Assembly: GCA_003864495.1 (NCBI GenBank)
Contig: ML133422.1
Span: forward strand, 2,402,388 to 2,466,387
DNA length: 64,000 nt
Reading direction: 5' to 3'
Source of the DNA: Nemopilema nomurai
Lineage: Eukaryota; Cnidaria; Scyphozoa; Rhizostomeae; Rhizostomatidae
In this document: one piece after another, positions 13,701 to 23,935 of the stretch
Position numbering within the stretch: position 1 is the first letter of the stretch
Layout of the letters: every line of letters starts with the position of its first letter
Program-made: the position numbers and the translations under genes
Notes under the pieces: model-generated
Database searches by the model: none
Seen by the model: only the letters and a program-made list of their open reading frames with translations
What the model was told of the DNA's origin: nothing

Positions 13701-15041
13701 CAACTTGAATAACATGGAAAAGCCCTAAGGCTAAACCTTCGGCCAGCTTATTTTTTCCTTAGAAACACTCACAACCAGTACTTTTTCTAAAGAAAAGCTT
13801 TTTCCAAACAAATGAAGTAAGGACTACTAATTTCATTGGTTTTTCGAGAGAAAAAAACAAGAAACATAGAAGTATTTTTATAAGTAAAGGATGCTTTAAA
13901 ATAGGCTTAAAATGGTTTAATTTGGAATGTGGATAAAGGCTACAATGTATCATATTCTTTGTATTATCACATTTTATTGAGTGTTATTGAAACAAAAAAG
14001 AAAACTTCAAAATGATATAAACAGAGAAAGACTTTTGGTAGATCATTGGACACCAAAAAAGATGATTTTTTTCCGTTAATTTCCATAAAGATAGCCTGAG
14101 CAAACAGTCTGTAATGCAAAATAAATTGTGTTCGAAAACCCCCTGGATCAAATTTAAAAACATAAGTGGGAATTGATAGCGAATATTTACGTTTCAGTCT
14201 ATGATAAGGAATGGAAATAATTTCATATGTGACTCGTGTGGACAAGATTGTGCAATGGACACATGGGAAACTCAAAACTTGGTGAGGAAAATTGGCTAGC
14301 AACTAATTTGCAAAGAACTACAGTGCTAAAAACGAGAAGCTGGCACGATTTACCAACTAACCACCGCTATTTTCAACGAAATAATTGTCCGTGCAAAGCA
14401 ACAAATTTACATCAATGTTCCCTTTATAACAAAAAATTCGCTGCATGCATTAAATTTGGTTTTGCTTGACTAGCTGTATAAACGGCAAGAACTTCAAATA
14501 CCTAAGATTCCATTACACAAGTTGAGTGTAAATATTTGAATGATAACTTGTTTGCTTATCCTCGTAAGCTGATAATTGGTTCCTAGGAGCAGGTTTGGAT
14601 AAAGTTCATTCTAGGAAACTTTGGCGTTTGTCTAAAATGATCACATTTAATCGATAGATTCGTCTCTCTCCATCGGTATTTTATGTGTTTTGAAATTAAA
14701 ACCGTGAGGTCATTAATATTTATTTACGCAAAATCAAGCCGTAACTTCACGATATGCTGCTGACAAAATTTAAGATAACACGGTACGACGAGAATAAAAT
14801 TGATCTCAATCGCTTTTCTTCAAGTGGGGTGAAATTCGCGTGACCCTTAGCAAACTCAACGTGCAATGTTTACAATTTCAATTTGCATAGGCACAGTTTT
14901 CAAGAATTCCCAACTAACCAAGGCCTTCGCGGGTGATAAAAACACAAGCAAAAGGTGTGTATATCTAACCTCTGTCGATGAATAATGAATGAAGCAGAAA
15001 ATGAACACAACGGCGACAAGAGTTCTCCATCTTGCAATCAT
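7745..15041 (-). CDS. Mucin-like, probable receptor protein (RPTP-type ectodomain), 3' part missing
   Basis: Three exons share compatible phases. Exon 1 (15041-14970) encodes 24 residues, MIARWRTLVAVVFIFCFIHY and on, a typical signal peptide, ending at ACAGAG|GTTAGA in phase 0. Exon 2 (11052-8418) enters in phase 0 at TTTTTGCAG|GAA and encodes 878 residues dominated by Ser and Thr, with an Ala/Thr-repeat tract (about 8600-8800) and then a folded-looking tail ending KLQIIAQRHGHLIF. It leaves in phase 1 at TTTG|GTGAGT. Exon 3 (7949-7745) continues in frame with WYEVRYFEDYKYDTYVAGEY and CNGPLQKGSYR, leaving in phase 2 at ACAG|GTGAGT. The YxAGEY...CNGPL.KG..YR pattern resembles the membrane-proximal region of receptor tyrosine phosphatases. 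So I infer a secreted or membrane protein with a long O-glycosylated stalk. No transmembrane or catalytic domain is certain. Other phase-0 exons could hide in the 3.9-kb first intron. Confidence 0.6.
8600..8800 (-). repeat. Trinucleotide-rich tract coding for Ala/Thr repeats
   Basis: Near-tandem GTTGTTGCTGCTGTTGCA blocks (plus strand) translate on the minus strand to runs of Thr, Ala and Val within the mucin-like exon. Imperfect units and retention of the frame suggest repeat expansion tolerated inside a glycosylated stalk. The opposite-strand Val/Leu-rich frames are mirror reading frames, not genes. Confidence 0.75.
11053..14969 (-). other. First intron of the mucin-like receptor gene
   Basis: 3.9 kb between the signal-peptide exon donor (GAG|GTTAGA, 14970/14969) and the mucin exon acceptor (TTTTTGCAG, 11053). 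Both boundaries are phase 0. No other exon was recognised. Short open frames inside lack good splice sites and protein-like composition. Confidence 0.5.
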
Positions 15042-17096
15042 GTCTGCAGCGATTTCTAAAGAGCGTTCCAGTGGGTACCGAGGTAAACCAGAAGAAACAA
15101 TCCCTCGCGCCGGCAAATGTTAGCAAGTTGTCTGCATCGTAATTAAAAGATTATGGCGAAGGATCCGTACTGCAGGCGGGTACCCATACAGCCATGCATA
15201 GTCAGTTTGAAAATATTTCTGTTTCACAATACATTGACATTTTGGTCAAATAACGACAATTCCTCTTCTATTCCGAACGGAAGCCGCGATCGTCGATATA
15301 TTTCAGAAGCACACAATCTCTCGCAGGTGATCCAGAAGACAATGGGGGAAGACAATATATCTACTGTTTTCTAATTATTATAAACAATGAATGATGTTTA
15401 CAAAAGCGCGGTTTCCCGCAGAAGGTGCTCAAGGACACGTTAAAACTGACAACGGATTTATAACAGTCTTCCCCTTCAATACCACATTTCAGCTAGCTTG
15501 GTTTCGCCCTACTGCAATTTCCTGTTCTTTGACAAATGGCGTCAGGAAATTGAAAGGGCAGGGTCGCAAGGTGTTGCTACAATTTTCCAAAACCGGAAAG
15601 CTCATGTTATTATCATATCGCCTTGTATTCTGATATTCTCTGATATCCTGAAGTTTTGTTGATTATATTGAGCAAAGAATAATTTTTGTGTAAAGAATCG
15701 ACTGCATCTAAAGAAATATCAAATTTTTGAAACAATCCCATGGAATTTAGAAAGCTATGAAATTTGTGATGTTTGTAGTTCTGATTTCCCTACCCACTCA
15801 GAACGATAACGAAAAACCAAATTTGCCTTCATTCACAAAAAACCCCACACGTTCAAGAAGTTTCAACGTTAGATTTTCTGACGGGCATATACACGCTTCT
15901 TTTATAAGGAACCTACCACAAGGCCTAGTTCCAAAAGTTCCTTATTCGTAGACCTCAAGTCATCATATTTTAGTACCAAAAGTTCCTTAAAAGTTCCTTA
16001 ATTTTCATTGCACATCAATAAGCCTTAACACTTAATAGAGAGGGGGCGAGATAGACTATGCGGAAACTACTCAATAAAGCACTTGACACACGAATAGAAA
16101 GCAATCTAGGCTTTTTAGCTCCTTATAAAAAAGCGTGTTATTGGCTTCCCCCGGTTTCGATGGTACTGGATGTGCTTACATGTAGCACAGTGATTTAAAG
16201 ACGAATAGAATTTGAGACTTTCAATACGAAAATGTCAAGGTCTAAATTAACCTTGACTCATCTCTAGACAAAGTTTTACCGATTAGAGGGTACTTTTCTC
16301 GGTACACGAAACTTCATCTAATTTGCTTGAGGGGAAATAAGAACTTAGAGGCAAATAGTAAGTAACAAGAGTTTAATATGCTATGCACAGCTAATCCAGC
16401 CAAACACAGCTGCTGCCCCCCCCCCCCCCGGAGCTGCTCTGCATCTGCACTAATGACATTTCAGTATGTAGAGGAAAACGGGGGGTGCGAACATAAAGAC
16501 ATTACTGGCTAGCATATGTTTTAGTAATCTTTTAAAATTGCATGCCTTCAAGTTATAAATATTTCAACGCGTAGCGATAGATTGGGTCAGACAAAATTCC
16601 TTTTCAAAAAAGGCCTGGTCATACAAATAGATTGAAAAATTATTTAATGATAATGGAACGAAACAGGTCGCTTGCCCTTCAGATATGTCTTAATATGAAG
16701 TCAAAAGCTATGTATTTTTTTATGTTTATCAACTTTGAAAAAGGCAACACCGGATATTTTATTGCAAGTCGTTCAGTGTCATAACAAACAATTTGTGACG
16801 CAATCATTTTGGAGACTAGTTGTATTCAAGACTATGCAATTGGCACTAGTTGGAGAATGACCCAACATTGTCATGCGATATCTGTCTCCTCGCTGAACGA
16901 GAAGTTAAAGTCCAGTCTAAGCAGGAAATTGCGAAACATTGTGGTCTCATAGAGCTTATTCGGTGTGAATTGAAGGCCAAGAAACACTTAATGCTTTCAG
17001 ATTGATTTGAAAAATGAATGGCGAATAAAAGCATTGTCTATTTAAATAAACTTTGCATTGGAATTAAACATTTTGGCTGAATTTCAAATGAACGCA
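15042..17096. other. Intergenic region upstream of the mucin-like gene
   Basis: This should contain the 5' UTR and promoter of the minus-strand gene starting at 15041. No clear core-promoter motif was identified. It holds MITE copy 1 (15890-16139) and a 14-C homopolymer (16416-16429). Small plus-strand frames starting at 15153, 15391 and 15757 look like chance. Confidence 0.5.
15890..16139 (+). mobile_element. MITE-like element, copy 1 (internally deleted)
   Basis: It starts with CACGCTTCTTTTATAAGG and ends with CCTTATAAAAAAGCGTG, an imperfect terminal inverted repeat. The interior shares long blocks with the copy at 53243 (for example AGTACCAAAAGTTCCTTAA and GCGGAAACTACT). About 190 bp present near the right end of that copy are missing here, which is typical of internal deletion in non-autonomous DNA transposons. 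Confidence 0.75.
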
Positions 17097-18818
17097 TTAA
17101 TTTAATGACGTTTTTCTTCCGCTGTATGTATTCTTCCTTTCCCTTCCTTGTTCAACATTCATTTCAGACTTGGCGTGTGCCCAGCCGGCAGTCTGCTCTT
17201 TGCAAATGGCCTCGTTCTTAAACCGAGGCACGCAAACGGACACAGTCCGCTTTCCAACAGTCATCTGCATGGTCGCATAGCCTTTTGCCACTGACTTATC
17301 GGGCCTAGCATCATAAATAATGTCTTCATCCATGTCAACTGCGGTTGGATGACTGATTCTGGAAATTCGTGTTTTGAATGAAACCGCCCTATCTGCTGTC
17401 GCTGGCCGTCTGGCTTTGAACTCGTTCAGTTCACCTCGGATTTTCCGCACAAGTTCATCCCATTTTTCAATATCAAATGCAGATCCTACGCGGCTATCCT
17501 TCTTCTCTGTCGCCGTAAACTCTCCATCATCAATGTCGCTTGGTAGACTTAGTCTAAGATGTCTTTTGGTAATTTTCGAGTCATTCGTATTCCGATTCTC
17601 AGGTCGCAAGTAGTCCATGGTTCGGCCTAAACCGCTTCCATTGGTTGTCTTTAGCCTGCCACTCGCTATATCGTTGCTTCTCTCAGGCGCTGATCTTTCT
17701 TTTCTTTCTGACTTTAATTGCAAAGACTTCTGCATCAACTTCTCGAATTCTAAATCCACGTCCAAAAGATTATCTGTTTGTTTAGGATTGTTTTTACTTG
17801 CAATTAAATCAAGATCCATTTCGTCTATTTCTTTGTCCGACAGTCCTTCATTTGCGAGTGAAGTAGCTTTGCCTTCCATAGATTCAACTTCCTTTTGACT
17901 AGATTCTCCACTTTGCGATTTAGGACGACCCTGGCTTCTTGTTCCAGCATTAGATTTCCTATTTGTACCCCCTGCCACTCCTTTCCTGCGCTTACTTTCA
18001 GCTTTCTTCTTCAACTCTTCTTCTTTCTTAACACGATCATGAAACTTCTTCTTCTCAAGCAACTTTTTAACAAGCTTCTCTTCTTCCTCTAATTCCTTGT
18101 AAACCTCTACGATTTGTCTTCCCTTCAAAGGGGGTGTTATCACCCTGAACTGATAACTTGCCTGCGCTTTCCCGCTTACTGGCCTAGTTGGCCGTGAAGA
18201 ACTTGCTCGCGATGATCTTCCAATGACTGACTCTCTTCCACTCATGTCGTCTTCGTCCATGACAGACTCCGCTGTCGATGGCTGTTGGCTAGGCCCTTTC
18301 GCCTTTGTTTTCTTTCTCAGCATATGAACGGGTAAATGCAGTGGGAAATTATCATCAGAAAATGAAACTGATTTAGAAGTAGGCGTCACTGTATCTCTAG
18401 CTCTAGTAAGTTCGGGTATTGAGCTACAAGAACTGAAATCAGAATTTGTAACTTTATCATCACTGCTATTCGACAGAAACAAAATCTTCTCCGGCTTTTC
18501 TAAGGCATTGTCAACAGCTGTTATAAAGTCCTCCATGTAAACATCTCGAACCTGCAGTTTTACTCCATGTTCCATCAAAAACTTTCTCCTATCTGGACTT
18601 ATCTCCATTTTTTCCTTTACATTTCTTACCCTATTCAAACCAGTTTTAATCGACAATACTTCTTCCTCGTGGCTCTTATCCTTTTGCCTTTGCCTTCCAG
18701 CTAACTCCTCCAGCCTCTCTTGCAGTTTCATATTCTCGTTTCCATTGATCTTGTTTGTCCTTATAATGCGTCTCGAGAGAAGAGAAGGTCGTTCCGGCCT
18801 TCTTGGTTCTGCTTTCAT
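17097..18818 (-). CDS. Uncharacterised coiled-coil protein, 573 aa (probably partial at 5' end)
   Basis: A single open frame of 573 codons. I do not recognise the family. It is charged and largely disordered. Features include an N-terminal coiled coil (LQERLEELAGRQRQKDKSHE, about residues 32-51), a conserved-looking block (RKFLMEHGVKLQVRDVYMED, about 78-97), a Ser-rich region, a second strong coiled coil (YKELEEEEKLVKKLLEKKKF, about 240-259) followed by a Lys/Glu-rich basic segment, acidic patches (KEIDEMDLDLI), and a C-terminal domain with VAKGYATMQMTVGKRTVSVCV. The first ATG is at 18818 after an in-frame stop, but a frame-compatible upstream exon (18851-18921) suggests the real protein is longer. 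The composition suggests a cytoskeletal or centrosome/cilium-type protein, but that is only a guess. Confidence 0.7.
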   Translation of the reverse strand: MKAEPRRPERPSLLSRRIIRTNKINGNENMKLQERLEELAGRQRQKDKSHEEEVLSIKTGLNRVRNVKEKMEISPDRRKFLMEHGVKLQVRDVYMEDFITAVDNALEKPEKILFLSNSSDDKVTNSDFSSCSSIPELTRARDTVTPTSKSVSFSDDNFPLHLPVHMLRKKTKAKGPSQQPSTAESVMDEDDMSGRESVIGRSSRASSSRPTRPVSGKAQASYQFRVITPPLKGRQIVEVYKELEEEEKLVKKLLEKKKFHDRVKKEEELKKKAESKRRKGVAGGTNRKSNAGTRSQGRPKSQSGESSQKEVESMEGKATSLANEGLSDKEIDEMDLDLIASKNNPKQTDNLLDVDLEFEKLMQKSLQLKSERKERSAPERSNDIASGRLKTTNGSGLGRTMDYLRPENRNTNDSKITKRHLRLSLPSDIDDGEFTATEKKDSRVGSAFDIEKWDELVRKIRGELNEFKARRPATADRAVSFKTRISRISHPTAVDMDEDIIYDARPDKSVAKGYATMQMTVGKRTVSVCVPRFKNEAICKEQTAGWAHAKSEMNVEQGRERKNTYSGRKTSLN

Positions 18819-18850
18819 ATTGTCTCTTATACACTCAAAGTTCCACTTGC

Positions 18851-18921
18851 CTCTTTAGTGGTACAATTGGGGGTGGTACCAGCTCAAATGCGATGTTGTT
18901 CTCCAGTTCAATTGATGACCG
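18851..18921 (-). CDS. Possible upstream exon of the coiled-coil gene, GC-AG intron
   Basis: An excellent acceptor (TTCTTTTTGCAG) at 18922 opens a frame, RSSIELENNIAFELVPPPIV, continuing PLKR, up to AAGAG|GCAAGT, which matches the consensus for rare GC donors. A 79-nt intron (18850-18772) would then end at CTTCTCTTCTCTCGAG, joining in phase 2 exactly into the frame of the 573-residue protein (giving PLKR-RIIRTNK). If true, the ATG at 18818 lies in the intron. The alternative is that this is the terminal exon of another gene, since the frame meets a stop 12 bases after the GC site. Confidence 0.35.
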
Positions 18922-21900
18922 CTGCAAAAAGAAGTTCGAGAATAACAAATGGATTATGAGTCAGAGCACAATGGGAAGAATCTTCAGGCGAGATTAGCTT
19001 CGAGGGTCATAGTAGTTATTATTTGTCTGTATAATTGGAATACTTATAATTTGCGACATTTCATGACCCGGTTAAACAGTGTCAATAGTGTCAGATAGAG
19101 TCAATGAACAGAATTTTTGCGTTGTAGTCTTCTTTTGTTTGCTGCCTTAAGATTCAAAATCCTTTGAAGTCAAGGAACTAACACACTGACACTACAGAAA
19201 AGAGAAGAAGCAAATTTAAAAAAAGATGGAGCCAGGATGGATTGGGTGGCGGTTGCAAAACGGTTGACATGTTTCACTGACCATGCAATGTCTCTTGTTT
19301 CAGAGAATGACAAACAAATATGACTAAAACATGTCATTTCAGGTCTCATGGCATGAGCATGTCCCAAATTGAATGCCAAGGAGGAAAATGAATGTGGAAA
19401 ATACTTCTAGCGCCGTTAATACCCTTTTTAAGACCGTTAAAAAACCGCCACGCTGATAACTTTAAGTATGCCTTGAAGGCACGTAACGAAACGATCTCAC
19501 GAGATACATGATATTAGAAGGCATCACGTTGAGGCCTTTTGTAGAAATGCCTTTTGAAGTAATCCCAAGGGATATATCAGGCATTAGAAGGTTCAGATTC
19601 TAAGTGCCTAAGCCCCCAAGGGATAAAGCACACATTTTAAGAGGATAACTCAAGTTTAAGGGATAGCCAATGTTTTCAAGAGCGTTACCCTGAGGAGCTA
19701 TAGTTCATTCCCCTTGACGCGGTGCTATTTAAGTTCAAATGACCCCAAGGGAGGGTTGATTAAGGCGTTCTATATATTTAATTCTGCTGCAGACTTTGGT
19801 GGTGGAGATTAATTCCAAATTTAATACCTTATACCAGGCCATTATATAGATAAAGGTAGGAATAATTCGGAGAAATATCTGTCTTAGAACTCGTAATGAG
19901 AATCTGCTTAGAAGCTCAGTAGGCACTAGAAAGACTTCATTATCTCGTGCGTCTAGCCCTTATACATGATGCCAGTTTAAGAAATCTTGCAGCGATTTGT
20001 AAAGTTTAGGTTGTACTTACCCTTTCGTGCTTCGAAACGCTAGTATGGAAGTTCTTCTTGTGATCGGGTGTGATCTTTATTACGCTTTCATTTTCCTGAA
20101 GTTCAAAAGAATTATGCTATGTAAGTTGCAGTGGCAATAAACGAGCAATTACAGGCAACTAAAATAAGGCATTGTGTATCATAGCATAATTGCATTGAAA
20201 ATATAATACGTAAGAACTGAGAGTTGCAATGAAAATTCAAGGAAGGGAATGTCTTGAGTTGTCAATGTCTCACAGCAAAGGTTCCTTGGAAACGCGGATT
20301 TCAGGTCAAGACTTTTGATGGCAGTATAAAACAAACAGTGATTTATGAAAGGCATGCAGAGCTACTTTTCATCTTGATCGTGAGATGCATTATCAAGCTA
20401 ATTGTAGGTGGCATGGGAAGCTCTACAAAGGCAGTTTTTAACCGAAAAGTAAAAACAAGTATTCAGGAAGGGCTTTCCGCAATTGTTTATGACGAAAATT
20501 TAGTTATGCCGAGATTCTGGCCAAAATAAGATGGATCATTTCATTTTTTTAGGATTATAATGAACTTAGCATAGACTTTGCAATTAGTTTTCGAGTGCAA
20601 GTTAATACAAAGAAAATGGATATGCAGTGTCCAATCTCCTCTAATTATAAAGGGAATGTATTTTGAAACATGCCAAAAGTACGCTCATGTTTTAATAATG
20701 AAAACAAAAGGCACGAAAGACGAAATTATTTATTAATTGTGGCAGCAAATGGCGCTGTTCTGATGAAACTTTGGCTCAAAGCGAACACTGTTTGCTTCTA
20801 CTTTGCTGAACAACGGAATAGCAGGTCAAACAGAATTGTTAAGTGCATTCAAGTGAAATGAAATTTTTGCCTAAACCGTTTTCATTCTCTTTTAAGGCGA
20901 ATAAATATTACACACAGGTGACCAATAATAGAGAGGCCTTTGAAGGCGCAAGTCAAACGGGAATAATGATGACTTGTTTTGTGTGACGCTCGAGTTAAGC
21001 AACCAGAAATGACTTCTTTTGACCTGACAACAAAAGTTGGATTGGAAGTATGCACAAGTTCCGCTTATTAAAAACGCCATTTGCAGTGATGGTTGGATGG
21101 TCGGAATCGCAGCGATCGCGAATCACAAATCACGATAATCATGCATATCACAAACTGCGATCACTACTCTTGATCAATAATCACGATCACTAATCATGAG
21201 CTTTAGTCAAAGTCCCCAGCCATAGAAATTTTAGTCATAATTTCCAGTAAATAATAAAAGACACATGATAGATATTTGTTGATGGTACAATGCACAAAAA
21301 AGAAAAATACGACTGCAATGACAGGCAAAGAAAATGGCGTGATTAATTGATGATTGGTTTAGACAGAATCATTAGCAGATAAGCTCAAATACCAGCTGCG
21401 CATAGTTCTATATTGCAGAAAGTTATTACCTGATGCACTTCAAGTATAAGTCATTCAAAAGAAGAAAGCCCCAAGCGATCCCTACTTTAACGACAATATT
21501 ATCTTTACTTGATGAACACGTTATTTTGATCGTTATTATGAATGCTCTATGACTTAGCTCTATGTTCTTTGATTGACGATTAATCATGATTCAAGTAATC
21601 GAAAGATCACTGATTGTTTGATTAACCACTTCCCGTCACAACCGTAAATAACCAACGGAAATAGTCTATTCCCAAACAGCAGAAATACTCATTAATTTGA
21701 TCTGCATTGCGTTTATCTTCGGAACTAACTGCAAAACTTTTATGAGCATATATTTGTGCGAGTAATCTTTGGGACCAGCAAACTTAAAGTCAGACAAGAC
21801 TTGTGTTCGTACCATCCAAAGCAAACGTTGAGGTTGCTTTAGAACAGAAACGGATGCTTTTGCTAAGACTGGGGGTTTTCGGAACAATAGCACAATATTT

Positions 21901-23055
21901 GACTTGCATTTTGGCACAAGACAAAGTATTCAAAATATTGTGAAAGTGAACTAGTAGATGGTCATTTTCAAGTTGCGAAGATTTAATGAGGAGATGTGTC
22001 TTGATTTTTTCATCATTAGCGCAGCACATAACACTTAATGGGCACGTTCATATTAAAGTATGAAGCCAGGTATAACCTTGACTACTTTCCTGCCATATCC
22101 TTCCTTGTCATTCTATACCACGTGACTGTCATATTTTGGAGATGCGACGAACAAGGAGCCCATTGATATTTCTTAGTCTAAAATTGAATTAGGTAAGCAA
22201 ATTTACCTAAACAACCTAATAAAGTCGGCCCTAAAGAACTCAAGAAAGCATTGCTGTTGCTATACTGTTGGCTTCAAGCTTTGCTGGGGGATATCTTATT
22301 CGCTCATATTATTACCGAGCGATTTTCTCTAATGATGCTGAAAAAGTCATGTCCCGTTGTCAAACAATCCTCAAAGCTGCCACAATATTATTTATGTTGT
22401 GAACGTTAAGAAAGCTACCTGCTGGCCCAATCGTCAAAGAGTTTGTTTGGATAAAGAAACCTTTTAATGAATCTTCAAGGAAAAAGAAAGGAGTGGTTGA
22501 AGTAGAAAGTCCAGTGACATAAGGGGTAACTAGATTAATTACTATAGAAAAAAACTCTGCGTCAAAGAAATTGACAAAGCTCCAACTGTGACGACTTAAT
22601 CCTTGAATCCATTTGAAGTTGCCCCTCTATTTACTACAATAATGTTCCCTTTTAGTTTGTTGTTTAGCAAAATCGTTAGTCAAAAGAGGGCTTGCATTCA
22701 AAACCATAAATCATTGAACCCATAGCAAATTAATCAATGGTAATAAATTTCATGCTTGCTTTGCTATTTTGCATCTGTGTTGCATACATAACAAAAGGAA
22801 TAATTTTAGTTGCTATCAATTATAAGAAAAGCTGTAAGGAATCGAACCGCTTGAATAAAAATTAATAGTCGTTGTCCTCTGCAGCTTGAGATGAACAACA
22901 AATTATTAAAGAGAAGCATCAACATAGGGCGAACTAGCCCATGGTTGGAGTGAAACGTGTTCTGGAAGAGCGCGTGGCTTTCCAGGAAATGTCAACCTAA
23001 GCCTCTTCTGCCATGCAGTTCCTGTTTGCTACTATAAAATTTATTTAATACTCAC
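18922..23055. other. Long gene-poor stretch
   Basis: AT-rich with no convincing exon. At 21100-21200 there is a loose cluster of degenerate ATCACGAT/CGATCA words. If the exon at 23056 belongs to the coiled-coil gene, this whole stretch is one intron. Confidence 0.45.
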
Positions 23056-23230
23056 CAGTAAATTATCCAGATATCTTCCGCCAACTTTGACGCCGTGTTT
23101 ACGAATGTTTTCTTCCTGGCCGGTCTTCACGTGGTATCTCCAGCTCACGTACAGTACCACGAGTGAGCGAATTCGAAAGAACCCACTAACGACGTTTCTA
23201 TTATAGATCACTCGTGGCAACAATTGAAAG
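23056..23230 (-). CDS. Possible isolated exon
   Basis: The minus-strand frame (LLPRVIYNRNVVSGFFRIRS and on to KVGGRYLDNLL) is richer in GC and charged residues than its surroundings and ends at a textbook donor, TTACTG|GTGAGT, in phase 0. A possible acceptor, GATCAAATAG, is at about 23231. The next candidate exon downstream on this strand (18921) enters in phase 0, so the two can be joined in frame and could form the 5' part of the coiled-coil gene. The protein is not recognised. Confidence 0.28.
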
Positions 23231-23602
23231 TTGCTATTTGATCAAGGACATGCTAATCGTAGCCTGGTTGTCATACGTCTGGAGGTGCTATGCGCCGGGT
23301 CAGGCCAGCGTAAGGTTGTGTGGAGGTGTCCTCGCTGATTTATATCTCTGACCATAGATCCTTGTGGTTGCTTTATTCGACAGTACCGCCATTTCAATGA
23401 CATTCGGTCTTGCGTAAATAGTTAACGCACTTAGGTCTCGTGCGTTTTTTTTCAGCTGCTACTCGTGGGAAATGCTCTCTTCAAGGGCAGGAAAGCCAAA
23501 CAGAAAAGATGCTTCGTTTAAAAGAATGACGATTTTCAGGCTTTGCATGGGAATGCTGAACAGTGTTTATTTGAGAGAGAGACCTTAACACCTGAATCGA
23601 TG

Positions 23603-23935
23603 TACACGCTTTCTTTTATAAGGAACCACTTTATAAGGAACCTACATGTAGAAGACCGAATTAAAGAACTTTTACTACTAGAAACGAAATCCCTAAGGAA
23701 CTTTTCGGTTTGAAAATTTTTTATAACTGCAAGCATCAAGAACTAAAAAGCCAGTTCCATTCATTTGCAGCCAATACTCGCATAGATTGTTTGCTATTCG
23801 TGTGTCAAGTGCTTCATTGAGTAGTTTCCGCATATGCTGTCTCGCCCCTCTCTCTATTAAGTATTAAGGCTTATTGTAGTCAAAACACCAAAAGTGAGAA
23901 CGCAAGGAAATTTTAAGGAACTTTTGGTACTAAAG
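23603..23935 (-). mobile_element. MITE-like element, copy 2 (truncated)
   Basis: Opposite orientation to copies 1 and 3. It begins TACACGCTTTCTTTTATAAGG, then repeats the TTTATAAGGAACC motif, and continues collinear with the reverse complement of copy 3 (shared TTTCCGCATATGCTGTCTCG). It ends near CTTTTGGTACTAAA without the distal inverted terminus, so about 80 bp of the far end are lost. Confidence 0.75.

Noticed and set aside
17374..18092. Ser-rich plus-strand frames
   Set aside because: Reverse-strand mirror of the 573-codon coiled-coil frame.
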